Of a stretch of 64,000 bases of DNA, positions 30,972 to 40,248 are shown piece after piece. This DNA is from Aliarcobacter sp. GTDB lineage: Bacteria; Campylobacterota; Campylobacteria; Campylobacterales; Arcobacteraceae. The notes beneath the pieces are model-generated. The model was given only the letters and a program-made list of their open reading frames with translations. It had not been told where the DNA came from and did not search any database. The stretch spans positions 48,367 through 112,366 of the forward strand of contig JAQVBE010000008.1 in assembly GCA_028690445.1 (NCBI GenBank), in the 5' to 3' direction. Positions within the stretch are counted from its first letter, which is position 1, and each line of letters opens with the position of its first letter. The translations under genes and the position numbers were made by a program.

Positions 30972-31859
30972 ATGGAAATTATTACCGGTTCAATGACCGC
31001 ACTTATAACACCATTTAAAAATGGAAAAGTTGATTTAGTAAAATATGAGTCTTTAATTAAAAGACAAATCGCCCAAGGTATAAATGCAGTTGTTCCTGTG
31101 GGAACAACAGGAGAGAGTGCAACACTATCATTTAATGAGCATAAAGAGTGTATTGAAGTGGCAGTTGCAGCTTGTAAAGGTTCAAATACTAAAGTAATTG
31201 CAGGTGCTGGTTCAAATGCAACACATGAAGCTTGTGAGTTAGCAAAACATGCTCAAGATGTTGGTGCAGATGGAATTTTATCTATAACTCCATATTATAA
31301 CAAACCAACTCAAGAGGGTTTATATCAACATTTTAAAGCAATTGCAAACTCTGTAGAAATTCCTTTTGTACTTTATAATGTTCCAGGAAGAACTTCTGTT
31401 GATTTAGAAGCTAAAACTGCTATTAGACTTTTTGATGATATTAAAAATATATATTCTATAAAAGAAGCAACAGGTTCGCTTGAAAGAGCTATTTGCCTAA
31501 TTTCACAAAGAAAAGATTTTCTTGTATTTTCAGGTGATGATGCTATTGATTTTCCAATGCTTGTAAATGGTGCAAAAGGAATTATTTCTGTAACTGCAAA
31601 TATTCTTCCAAATCTAAAATCACAATTAGTTAATAGTGTTTTTGAAGGTGATTATGAAAGAGCTAAACAAATAAATGAGGATTTATATGCTTTAAATTCT
31701 GTATTATTCTGTGAAAGTAATCCAATTCCTATAAAAGCTGCTATGTATTTATCTGGTTTATTAGATACTTTAGAATATAGGCTTCCATTACTTGCTCCAA
31801 GTAGTGAAACAATGAAAAAATTAGAAAAAACTTTAGAAAAATATGAGGTAATAAAATAA
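30972..31859 (+). CDS. dapA: 4-hydroxy-tetrahydrodipicolinate synthase
   Basis: 'GSMTALITPFKNGKVD', 'VVPVGTTGESATLSFNEH', 'YNVPGRTSVDL', 'SIKEATGSLERA'. Confidence 0.97.
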   Translation: MEIITGSMTALITPFKNGKVDLVKYESLIKRQIAQGINAVVPVGTTGESATLSFNEHKECIEVAVAACKGSNTKVIAGAGSNATHEACELAKHAQDVGADGILSITPYYNKPTQEGLYQHFKAIANSVEIPFVLYNVPGRTSVDLEAKTAIRLFDDIKNIYSIKEATGSLERAICLISQRKDFLVFSGDDAIDFPMLVNGAKGIISVTANILPNLKSQLVNSVFEGDYERAKQINEDLYALNSVLFCESNPIPIKAAMYLSGLLDTLEYRLPLLAPSSETMKKLEKTLEKYEVIK

Positions 31860-32641
31860 TGTGTAATGATGATATGAAAGGTAAAACTTTAGTAATTTCT
31901 GGTGGAACTAAAGGTATTGGAAAAGAATGTGTTTACAAATTTGCAAGTAAAGGTATAAATGTAGCTTTTACATATAATTCGAATCAACAATTCGCAGAAG
32001 ATATTTGTAAGGATATTGAAGAAAAATATAAAGTAAAATGCAAAGCTTATCCTTTTAATATTTTAGAACCAGAAAAATATAAAGAATTATTTGAAGAAAT
32101 TGACAAAGATTTTGATAGGGTTGATTTCTTTATTTCAAATGCTATGATTTATGGTCGAGCCGTTGTTGGTGGTTATGGTAAGTTCATGAAATTAAAACCA
32201 AGAGGTTTAAATAATATTTACACAGCAACTGTAAATGCATTTGTTTGTGGAGCACAACAAGCTGCAAAAAGAATGCAAAAAATCGGTGGTGGAGCAATTG
32301 TTTCGCTTTCATCTACTGGAAATTTAGTATATATAGAAAATTATGCAGGTCATGGGACAAATAAAGCAGCAGTTGAAGCAATGGTTAGATATGCAGCAAA
32401 TGAACTTGGTGAATTTGGAATTAGAGTAAATGCAGTTTCTGGTGGTCCAATTGACACAGATGCACTAAAAGCATTTACAAACTATGAAGAAGTAAAAGCA
32501 AAAACTGCTGAATATTCTCCATTAAATAGAATTGGTCAACCTCAAGATTTAGCACAATCATGTTACTTTTTATGTACAAGTGATGCATCATGGATTACAG
32601 GTCATACTCTAATTGTTGACGGTGGGACGACTTTTAGATAA
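31859..32641 (+). CDS. SDR-family oxidoreductase, FabL/enoyl-ACP reductase-like
   Basis: 'VISGGTKGIGKECV', 'GHGTNKAAVEAMVRYAANELGEFGIRVNAVSGGPIDTDAL', 'GHTLIVDGGTTFR'. Confidence 0.85.
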   Translation: MCNDDMKGKTLVISGGTKGIGKECVYKFASKGINVAFTYNSNQQFAEDICKDIEEKYKVKCKAYPFNILEPEKYKELFEEIDKDFDRVDFFISNAMIYGRAVVGGYGKFMKLKPRGLNNIYTATVNAFVCGAQQAAKRMQKIGGGAIVSLSSTGNLVYIENYAGHGTNKAAVEAMVRYAANELGEFGIRVNAVSGGPIDTDALKAFTNYEEVKAKTAEYSPLNRIGQPQDLAQSCYFLCTSDASWITGHTLIVDGGTTFR

Positions 32642-33186
32642 TGTCATCAAAAGCATTAAATCTACCAAATCTTTTGGCACTATTTAGAATAGCATTAGCA
32701 CCGCTAATGTTATGGTTTTTTATTGATAGGAATAACCCTATTTTTTCTTCTTGGCATCCTTCATGGTTTGATTATTTTGCTGGACTTATTTTTGTTATAG
32801 CATCTATCACTGATTTTTTTGATGGTTTTATTGCTAGAAACTGGAATCAAATGACAAAATTAGGTGGAATTTTAGATCCACTTGCAGATAAGATGCTTGT
32901 ACTTGCTGGTTTTCTAGGTCTAATCGTAATAGATAGAGCTTCAGCATGGGCTGTATTTTTGATACTTTCAAGAGAATTTTTTATAACAGGATTAAGAGTT
33001 GTAGCTATTAGTGAAGGAAAAGATGTAGCCTCGACAATGGCTGGAAAAATAAAAACTGTTATTCAAATGATAGCTATTGGATTTTTAACAATGAATTGGC
33101 CATTTGCAGCAGAAATTTTATGGTTAGCTGTCATTTTAACAATATATTCAGGATATGAATATACAAGAGATTATTTCAAAAATTAA
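32641..33186 (+). CDS. pgsA: CDP-diacylglycerol-glycerol-3-phosphate 3-phosphatidyltransferase
   Basis: 'NLPNLLALFRIALAP', 'ITDFFDGFIARNWNQMTKLGGILDPLADKML'. Confidence 0.95.
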   Translation: MSSKALNLPNLLALFRIALAPLMLWFFIDRNNPIFSSWHPSWFDYFAGLIFVIASITDFFDGFIARNWNQMTKLGGILDPLADKMLVLAGFLGLIVIDRASAWAVFLILSREFFITGLRVVAISEGKDVASTMAGKIKTVIQMIAIGFLTMNWPFAAEILWLAVILTIYSGYEYTRDYFKN

Positions 33187-33195
33187 AGGCTTTTC

Positions 33196-34254
33196 TTGGG
33201 TACTATTACTTTTTTACTTGTTTTATCATTTTTAGTTTTTTTTCATGAACTTGGGCACTTTTTAGCAGCTCGTTATTTTGGTGTAAAAGTTCATGTATTT
33301 TCAATTGGTTTTGGTAAACAATTATATGCAAAAGAGTGGATGGGAACAACTTGGCAATTTGCTTTAATTCCACTTGGTGGATATGTACAAATGAAAGGTC
33401 AAGATGATAAAAATCCCTCTTTAAAAGAAGATGGTGATGATTCATATAACAATAAAAAACCTTGGCAAAGAATTATTATTTTATTTGCAGGTCCTTTTTC
33501 AAACTTTATTTTAGCAGCTATTTTATATTTTACAATTGCAATGATGGGAGCTTCAACATGGGCTGCTCAAATTGGGAATGTTCAAGAAAACTCACCTGCA
33601 TTTCACGCAGGGATTCTTCCAAATGATGAAATTGTAAAAATAAATGACACAGATATAAAATCTTGGGATGAAATAGGAAAAACTATTATTAGTACAGATG
33701 GGGCTTTAAAATTTTTTATTAAAAGAGACGGAGTAATTATTGCAAAAACAATAAATCCATATATTGCTGATAGTGAAAATATGTTTAAAGAAAAAATCAA
33801 AAAAAGAATGATAGGAATCTCGCCATCAGGGAAAATCATAAATCTTGATTTATCTTTTAGTGAATCTGTAGTTTATGCTTATCAAAAAACTGTTTTTGCC
33901 TCTACTATGATTTTTCAAGGTATTCAAAAACTAATTCAAGGTGCGATTCCTAGTAGTGAAGTGGGTGGAGTAATTTCAATTGGAAAAGTAATTTCAGATG
34001 CAAGTGAATCATCAATTATTGCATTATTTGCAATAACTGCCCTTATCTCTGTAAATTTGGGAGTTTTAAATCTTCTTCCAATTCCAGCACTTGATGGTGG
34101 ACATATTATGTTTAACTTATATGAAATGATAACTAGAAGAAAACCAAGTGAACAAGTGTTTATGTTTTTAACTATTACAGGTTGGGTAATTTTAGGAAGT
34201 TTAATGATTCTTGGAATTTATAACGATATTAATAGAATACTTTTAAATAACTAA
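33196..34254 (+). CDS. rseP: Site-2 protease RseP
   Basis: 'VFFHELGHFLAARYFGVKVHVFSIGFG', PDZ region, 'NLGVLNLLPIPALDGGHIMFNLYE'; TTG start. Confidence 0.95.
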   Translation: MGTITFLLVLSFLVFFHELGHFLAARYFGVKVHVFSIGFGKQLYAKEWMGTTWQFALIPLGGYVQMKGQDDKNPSLKEDGDDSYNNKKPWQRIIILFAGPFSNFILAAILYFTIAMMGASTWAAQIGNVQENSPAFHAGILPNDEIVKINDTDIKSWDEIGKTIISTDGALKFFIKRDGVIIAKTINPYIADSENMFKEKIKKRMIGISPSGKIINLDLSFSESVVYAYQKTVFASTMIFQGIQKLIQGAIPSSEVGGVISIGKVISDASESSIIALFAITALISVNLGVLNLLPIPALDGGHIMFNLYEMITRRKPSEQVFMFLTITGWVILGSLMILGIYNDINRILLNN

Positions 34255-34327
34255 TATTTTATTTGTCCAATCATTACCGCATCTAAGCTTTTTGGTTGAT
34301 TTCTTTTTCATTAAGCAATTGTTTCAA

Positions 34328-35590
34328 CTATTGATAAGAACTCATCCTTAAATTTTTCTCTATTCTACCTATACTTTCTTCATTTATCTCAAGCTCATTC
34401 GCCCTACTTCTAAATGTAGAAAAAATATCAATAGTTTGTTCAATAATCTCTTTTATAATATTTTCTTTTAAAGAGTGAAGTTTTGCAATTTCTAGTAAAT
34501 CTTTTTTTGTAAAATCATTTGTTTTACCTCTTAAAGATAACTGATGATTTTTAGTATAACCTGTTCCATTTGCATATGTTATATCATAAGCAGGACTTAG
34601 ATTCCAGATTCCTTTTTCATCCATTAAAAATGCAAAGTTTTTTGCATGGTCATCTTGATTTTTTCCTATTATATTAAAAACCATTCTTCTATAAAGTTCG
34701 TATAAGTCTTGTTGATTTCCTGTTAAATATCTAGTTAGTCTAAAAAGTTCATCATAAGAGTAATGCATTGGTACATTAAAATTACAGTGGGTAAGTCCAG
34801 CTACACTATGAAGATGTTTAGCTTTACCATTTACTCTATCAAATCGTTTTATTAAATAGTGAGTTAGATTTCCATGTTCTAATAATTCAATATTAGGAAC
34901 TTCAATTTTTGCTTGTTTAGCCATATTCATATACAAGTATTCTAGTTTTGTGTAATCAGAGCTTTTTTGATTATCATTAAAAAAATCAAACTTTATTAGA
35001 TAATGTTCAAATTCTGAAGGCAATTCTTTTTTTATACCACTTATTATCTCTTTACTATTTGGGTTATATCCTATAATTGCTTTTGCTCTTGCACCTCCTG
35101 CACTTGCAGCACTATCCATAAAAGTAAGCATTTCATCCACAACTTCAATAGCATCACCACTTATAATTTTTTTAGCATTTTCATAAAAACTATTTAGTTC
35201 TATTAGCTCTTGTTGTTTTTGATTATCAAGTTTATGGATTGAGGGTTTATAAGAGATTGCACCTATACTTTTATCTCCTATAAACATAAGTTTTTGAACC
35301 ACATTTAATTCATAAGATAGAATATTCTTTGATTCAAAATATCTTTCAATTACTTTTGTTCCAAATTTATCAGGCAAACTATCATGGAAAACTCCAGCTA
35401 ATCCTTCAAAATAAGTTTCATCATCGTTTGTATAAACTCCTTCAATAGACAAAGGAAGTTTAAGAGGTGAGATTTCTAATTTAGAGTTTTTAAATTCTTT
35501 ATCATATTCAAAATACACTCTTCCATCTTTTAATAAAATAGTTCCTATTTTTTTATCATAGATGAAAGCTTCAACTTCATATTGGCTCAT
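34328..35590 (-). CDS. hipA: HipA-family kinase/toxin
   Basis: 'YFEGLAGVFHDSLPDKFG', 'MDSAASAGGARAKAIIGYN', 'FNIIGKNQDDHAKNFAFLMDEKGIWNLSPAYDITYA'. Confidence 0.9.
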   Translation of the reverse strand: MSQYEVEAFIYDKKIGTILLKDGRVYFEYDKEFKNSKLEISPLKLPLSIEGVYTNDDETYFEGLAGVFHDSLPDKFGTKVIERYFESKNILSYELNVVQKLMFIGDKSIGAISYKPSIHKLDNQKQQELIELNSFYENAKKIISGDAIEVVDEMLTFMDSAASAGGARAKAIIGYNPNSKEIISGIKKELPSEFEHYLIKFDFFNDNQKSSDYTKLEYLYMNMAKQAKIEVPNIELLEHGNLTHYLIKRFDRVNGKAKHLHSVAGLTHCNFNVPMHYSYDELFRLTRYLTGNQQDLYELYRRMVFNIIGKNQDDHAKNFAFLMDEKGIWNLSPAYDITYANGTGYTKNHQLSLRGKTNDFTKKDLLEIAKLHSLKENIIKEIIEQTIDIFSTFRSRANELEINEESIGRIEKNLRMSSYQ

Positions 35591-35880
35591 TTGATTATCC
35601 TTTTTGGAAGTTTAGATTCATTTTTTATTTCTTCTAAACTTTTTATTTCTCTTTGTTTTAATAAACCTTTTAAATTTTCATATAGTCGTAAAGCAATAAA
35701 AAGTTTTAGTATATTTTCTAATGAAGCTCTTTTTTTATAAACAAAATCTTTATAAGTTGGAAATGGAATATCAGCTTTTAAAGCTAACTCTTTTTGTTGA
35801 AGCTTTTGAATCTTTCTTTCATTTTCAATAAGCTTAATTATCTTTTCTATTAATTCAATTGGAGTTGATAGTTCGAGCAT
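35587..35880 (-). CDS. HTH (Xre-like) partner of HipA, putative HipB antitoxin
   Basis: 97 aa, 'QKLQQKELALKADIPFPTYKDFVYKKRASLENILKLFIAL' HTH-like; 4-nt overlap with hipA. Confidence 0.78.
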   Translation of the reverse strand: MLELSTPIELIEKIIKLIENERKIQKLQQKELALKADIPFPTYKDFVYKKRASLENILKLFIALRLYENLKGLLKQREIKSLEEIKNESKLPKRIIK

Positions 35881-35893
35881 TTTTGACCTTTAG

Positions 35894-35955
35894 ATATGTT
35901 ATTACATATTTTATATTTATAATAATATCATAAAGTATGTGATTTTATATATCAC
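35894..35955. promoter_or_regulatory. Two inverted repeats upstream of the hipB-like gene
   Basis: atatgt-tatt-acatat (35894-35909) and gtgat-tttatat-atcac (35939-35955). Confidence 0.45.
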
Positions 35956-36059
35956 TTTTCAGGCTGTTCATTAAATAACTTATTATAAAATTTACCATCC
36001 AATACAATTATGTACATTTAATTGGATGTTAGATAACATTGCAACTAAAAAGAGAAACT

Positions 36060-36740
36060 ATGAATAAACAAACAGCAACTAAAAATTTAGATGAAGTAAT
36101 AACAAAAGTTGAAGGTGCAAGATTAAAAATATCTGAACATCATATTGTAAAAATTATTGGTGTTTCAAAATACTCAACAGACGCAGATGTAAAAATTTTA
36201 TACGAAGCAGGTCAAAGAGCTTTTGGTGAAAACAAAGTTCAAGATTTAAAACAAAAAATGGAAGGACTTGATGAATTACCAATTGAATGGCATTTTATTG
36301 GAACTTTACAAAAAAACAAAATCAATAATTTAATAGATTTAAATCCAACTTTGATTCAATCATTAGACTCTTTAGATTTAGCACTAGAACTTAATAAAAA
36401 ACTTGAAGCTAAAAACAAAAAACTATCTGCCCTACTTCAAATAAATTCAGCTTATGAAGATACAAAATCAGGAGTTCTTCCTGAAAATGCTCTTGAAGTT
36501 TATAAACAAATTCTAAAGCTTTGTCCAAATATTATTTTAAAAGGTATTATGAGTATTGGTGCTCATGTTCAAGATGAAAAAATCATAAAAGAATCATTTA
36601 AAACAACTAAAAAAATCTATGATGAATTAGTTCCATTTGGAGCAAAATATTGTTCTATGGGAATGAGTAGCGATTTTGAACTGGCAATTGCCTGTGGATC
36701 TAATATGATTAGAGTTGGTTCTACTTTATTTAAAGACTAG
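36060..36740 (+). CDS. YggS/PLPBP-family pyridoxal phosphate-binding protein
   Basis: 'RAFGENKVQDLKQKMEGL', 'EWHFIGTLQKNKIN', 'CSMGMSSDFELAIACGSNMIRVGSTLF'. Confidence 0.95.
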   Translation: MNKQTATKNLDEVITKVEGARLKISEHHIVKIIGVSKYSTDADVKILYEAGQRAFGENKVQDLKQKMEGLDELPIEWHFIGTLQKNKINNLIDLNPTLIQSLDSLDLALELNKKLEAKNKKLSALLQINSAYEDTKSGVLPENALEVYKQILKLCPNIILKGIMSIGAHVQDEKIIKESFKTTKKIYDELVPFGAKYCSMGMSSDFELAIACGSNMIRVGSTLFKD

Positions 36741-36756
36741 ATTTCTAGCCTTTAAA
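36729..36756 (+). terminator. Hairpin at the 3' end of the yggS-like gene
   Basis: tttaaagactag-attt-ctagcctttaaa, one mismatch. Confidence 0.6.
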
Positions 36757-36764
36757 TAAATTCT

Positions 36765-36980
36765 TTATTTCTTCGTTTCACTTCTTATTTGAGTTATTGT
36801 TTTTCCACCAATTGAATAATTATCAGTATTTACTTCTTCAATAATCACAACAGCACTGTTTGCACCTCGACCATTAAAAACCTTTGCAAAAAGTTCAGTA
36901 ATTCCCTTTGATAACTCCTCTTTTTGCTCTTTTGTAGCCCCTCCATCTTCCTCTGTCATTTTTACATTTATAACTGGCAT
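36765..36980 (-). CDS. 4-oxalocrotonate tautomerase family protein
   Basis: 'MPVINVKMTEEDGGATKEQKEELSKGITELFAKVF' with Pro2. Confidence 0.9.
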   Translation of the reverse strand: MPVINVKMTEEDGGATKEQKEELSKGITELFAKVFNGRGANSAVVIIEEVNTDNYSIGGKTITQIRSETKK

Positions 36981-36981
36981 T

Positions 36982-38166
36982 TTATTCTCCTTTTAATTTA
37001 AGTATTTTAGTCAAAATCAACAAAGCAATTCCACCTGAAACAATAAAAGCTGTAACATACAAAGTATAATCATAAGTTTTAAAATGTTCAATTAATGCAA
37101 CACTATAAAGTGGTGCTACAACTTGCCCTATTCCATAAGCTGTTGTTAATGCACCCATTAACATTACAGGATTATTTCCAGCTATTTTTCCTCCAAGATT
37201 CATAAATAATGCAACTAATCCTATAAAAGTTCCACCATATAAAATTCCTGAAAATAGATTTAAATAGATATTATTTGTTAAAGCTGAAATCAAAATACCA
37301 ATTACTTGTAAAAACATTGCAAGTATTATGATATTTACACTTCCATATTTGTGAGCTAACATCATCCAAATAATACAAGATGGAATTCCAGCAAGTCCCA
37401 CTAATGTCCATGTAAAACTCCCAAATCCCTCAAGTCCTTTTAAAGAATTTATAATATCAGGTAAAAAAGTTCCTTGAACAACCATTCCAACACCCTCGCA
37501 AAAATATGCCATAATTAAAATTACCACAAAAGGTGAAAACAAAGATTTATCAATATGATGTTTTACGCTATTTTGTTTTACTTCTTTGTCATAAGATAAA
37601 ATATACATAGAATAAAATGACATTACAAAAGCAAAAATAGCCAAAACAACCCAAGCAAATTGCCATGTTCCATTAAAATAAAATACTATTCTAACTATCA
37701 AATCACTAATCAAAATAGAAAATCCAATTCCAGAAAAATGTATTCCCATAGCTTTTGTTTTATTTTGAATATTTAATTTATTCATAACAATAGCAGAACC
37801 AACAACCAAAGCCATAGCAGCCCCAAATCCTGCAAGTATTCTTGATATTATCCAAATAGTTTCAGAAGTTGTAACTCCAAGCATTAGCGTTGTAATTACA
37901 GCTAAAAACATACCTAATCTAAAAAATTTTACTTTTGTATTTATATCTTTTATAAAAACTGAAAATATAGAACCTGCTAAATATCCAACATAATTAATAG
38001 AAGCCAAAACTCCTGCAAAACTAATAGTTAAATAATCTTCTAGCATTGGAGGTAACAATGATGTAAAAACAAATCTTGCAACGCCAACACCAATAATAAG
38101 TGCAATAATTCCAGCAAGTAAAATAGCAACATTTGAATTTTTATCTAATAAATTTATACTTTTCAT
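36982..38166 (-). CDS. MFS transporter, YbfB/YjiJ-like
   Basis: 12-TM-like; 'GVGVARFVFTSLLPPML', 'NYVGYLAGSIFSVF'. Confidence 0.87.
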   Translation of the reverse strand: MKSINLLDKNSNVAILLAGIIALIIGVGVARFVFTSLLPPMLEDYLTISFAGVLASINYVGYLAGSIFSVFIKDINTKVKFFRLGMFLAVITTLMLGVTTSETIWIISRILAGFGAAMALVVGSAIVMNKLNIQNKTKAMGIHFSGIGFSILISDLIVRIVFYFNGTWQFAWVVLAIFAFVMSFYSMYILSYDKEVKQNSVKHHIDKSLFSPFVVILIMAYFCEGVGMVVQGTFLPDIINSLKGLEGFGSFTWTLVGLAGIPSCIIWMMLAHKYGSVNIIILAMFLQVIGILISALTNNIYLNLFSGILYGGTFIGLVALFMNLGGKIAGNNPVMLMGALTTAYGIGQVVAPLYSVALIEHFKTYDYTLYVTAFIVSGGIALLILTKILKLKGE

Positions 38167-38257
38167 ACTCTCTCTCCTTAGTATTTCTGTATAATATCAC
38201 TAAAAATGATATTAAGTCAAATATCTAATCATGATTTATGATATAAGGAAAAGAGAT

Positions 38258-39097
38258 ATGGATTCAAGTTTATTAAAAGTTTTTGTTGAAGTAGCACGAG
38301 AAAATAGTATTACAAAGGCAGCAAATAAATTAAATTTTGCCCAATCAAATGTAACTTCAAGAATAAAACAGCTTGAAAAATCTTTAGGCTTTGCACTATT
38401 TCATAGAGTTCCCAAAGGTGTGATTTTAAGTAAAGAAGGAGAAAAACTCTATCCTTATGCAGTTGAAATTGTAAAAAAAGTTGAACTTGCTACTTTTAGT
38501 ATGAAAAATATAAACAACCAAGAACATCTAATAATTGGTTCAACCGAATCAAATGCCACTACAAGAATTGTGCCATTTTTAGTTCAACTTCACAGTGATT
38601 TTCCAAATATGAGTTTGGAATTAATCACAAATACAACAAGAGAAATCACAAAAGAACTGCTTGATTATAAAGTTGATATTGCATTTATTAGTGGAATTCC
38701 AAAACATAGTGATTTAATAGTTTTAAATAAAGTAGAAGAAGATATTGTTGTTGTTGAGCCCAAAATAGGAGATGCTCCAAATGTTTTTTTATCTTTTAAA
38801 AATGGTTGTGCTTATAATGAATTTGGGCAAAATTATCTAAAAAATAGCTCAAACGAAGATTTTAAAACCTTAGAGTTTGGAAATTATGAAATAATTTTAG
38901 GTTGCGTGAAAGCAGCAATGGGAAAAAGTTTATTGCCTATGAGTATAGTTAAAAAACATAAATATGAGAATGATTTAAAAATTACAACTTTACCAAAAGA
39001 GTTGGCAAATATGCCAACTTGTTTGGTTTGTAGAAAAGATAATATTCCTAAAATCGAGGATTATCTAAAAGAGTATCAATTTTTTATCTTTCAGTAA
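38258..39097 (+). CDS. LysR-family transcriptional regulator
   Basis: 'MDSSLLKVFVEVARENSITKAANKLNFAQSNVTSRIKQLEKSLGFALFHR'; divergent from the MFS gene. Confidence 0.93.
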   Translation: MDSSLLKVFVEVARENSITKAANKLNFAQSNVTSRIKQLEKSLGFALFHRVPKGVILSKEGEKLYPYAVEIVKKVELATFSMKNINNQEHLIIGSTESNATTRIVPFLVQLHSDFPNMSLELITNTTREITKELLDYKVDIAFISGIPKHSDLIVLNKVEEDIVVVEPKIGDAPNVFLSFKNGCAYNEFGQNYLKNSSNEDFKTLEFGNYEIILGCVKAAMGKSLLPMSIVKKHKYENDLKITTLPKELANMPTCLVCRKDNIPKIEDYLKEYQFFIFQ

Positions 39098-40247
39098 ATG
39101 CTTCGTTAAGAGTTTTAATAACAGGTTTAGCAAGATATGTTAAAACTGTTCGCTCTCCTGTAATAATATCAATTTGCCCTGTCATACCAGGTGTTACAAT
39201 AACTTTTTTTCCAACTTTTGAAATCATTTCTCTTCCATCAATTGAAATAAGAACTCTAAAAAAGAATTCATCACCCTTAGCTGTTTTTTCTACCAAAGTA
39301 TCTGAACTGATATGTTTTACTTTACCTTCAAAACCACCAAAAATAGAAAAATCATAAGCATCTAATTTTACAGAAGCTTTTTGTCCCTCTTTTACAAATG
39401 AAATTTCAGAAGGGCTTAATTTTGCTTCAATTACAAGTTCATCAATAGGTACTAATTGCATTATTACATCACCTGCTCTTACTTTTGCACCTTTTGTTGT
39501 AATTAAAATATTATTTACAATCGCATCCATAGGAGATACTATTTCAGCTCTTCCTAAAGTTACAGTTTTATCTGCTAATTCTTGTTTTTGACTAGATAAT
39601 TCTTCTTCATATTTTGTAAGTTCAGCTTGTGATTCTTGAAAATATTTATTTTTTCTATTTACAATTTGACCTTCAATATCTGCAACTTGTCGTTTTAATC
39701 TTATTAATTCAATAGCTCCTACATCTCCTGTTTTAACTAAAGGAATATTCAAATTTAATTCATCTCTTGCTAAGTCCAAAGAGTTTTGTAAAGTTCCTAT
39801 CTCATCATTTAGTGCTTCTTGTCTTCTTTTAAATAACTCTTGTTGAGAAGACATAAAATCAGGATATTCTATTGATAAAGGAGTAAACCTCATTTCTTTT
39901 TTAAAAACTTCTGCTTTTAATCTTGATATAGTAGATTCTAAAGCTGCTACTTTTGATTTTATTGATTCATAACTCGCTTGAAATTGTGATTCGTCAAGCT
40001 TCGCTATAACTTCATCTTTTTTTACACTTTGCCCCTCTTTTACAAATATTTCTTCTATAACTCCATCATTTGCTGATTGTATTTCTTGTTTTTTAGCAGT
40101 TGCTATTACAATTCCCTTTGCTCTTGATATTTGCTCCAATTTTGCGATTGATGCCCAAGTTAAAAAAGGAATTAATATTACAAACAACGATCCAAGTATT
40201 ACTATTAAAGGATTAATTTTTATAATGTATGGTAAATCTACTTTCAT
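39084..40247 (-). CDS. Type I secretion membrane fusion protein (HlyD/LapC family)
   Basis: 'AKGIVIATAKKQEIQSANDGVIEEIFVKEGQSVKKDEVIAKLDE', C-terminal 'VTPGMTGQIDIITGERTVLTYLAKPVIKTLNEAFTER'. Confidence 0.95.
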   Translation of the reverse strand: MKVDLPYIIKINPLIVILGSLFVILIPFLTWASIAKLEQISRAKGIVIATAKKQEIQSANDGVIEEIFVKEGQSVKKDEVIAKLDESQFQASYESIKSKVAALESTISRLKAEVFKKEMRFTPLSIEYPDFMSSQQELFKRRQEALNDEIGTLQNSLDLARDELNLNIPLVKTGDVGAIELIRLKRQVADIEGQIVNRKNKYFQESQAELTKYEEELSSQKQELADKTVTLGRAEIVSPMDAIVNNILITTKGAKVRAGDVIMQLVPIDELVIEAKLSPSEISFVKEGQKASVKLDAYDFSIFGGFEGKVKHISSDTLVEKTAKGDEFFFRVLISIDGREMISKVGKKVIVTPGMTGQIDIITGERTVLTYLAKPVIKTLNEAFTER

Positions 40248-40248
40248 T

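Noticed and set aside
31859-32641. SDR next to dapA as part of a novel biosynthetic cluster
   Set aside because: dapA-SDR(FabL-like)-pgsA-rseP is an ordinary housekeeping arrangement in Campylobacterota; no accessory enzymes present.
39084-39097. 14-bp convergent overlap of the LysR gene and hlyD-like gene as unusual
   Set aside because: Short convergent overlaps are common in this compact genome (e.g. 5578-5581).
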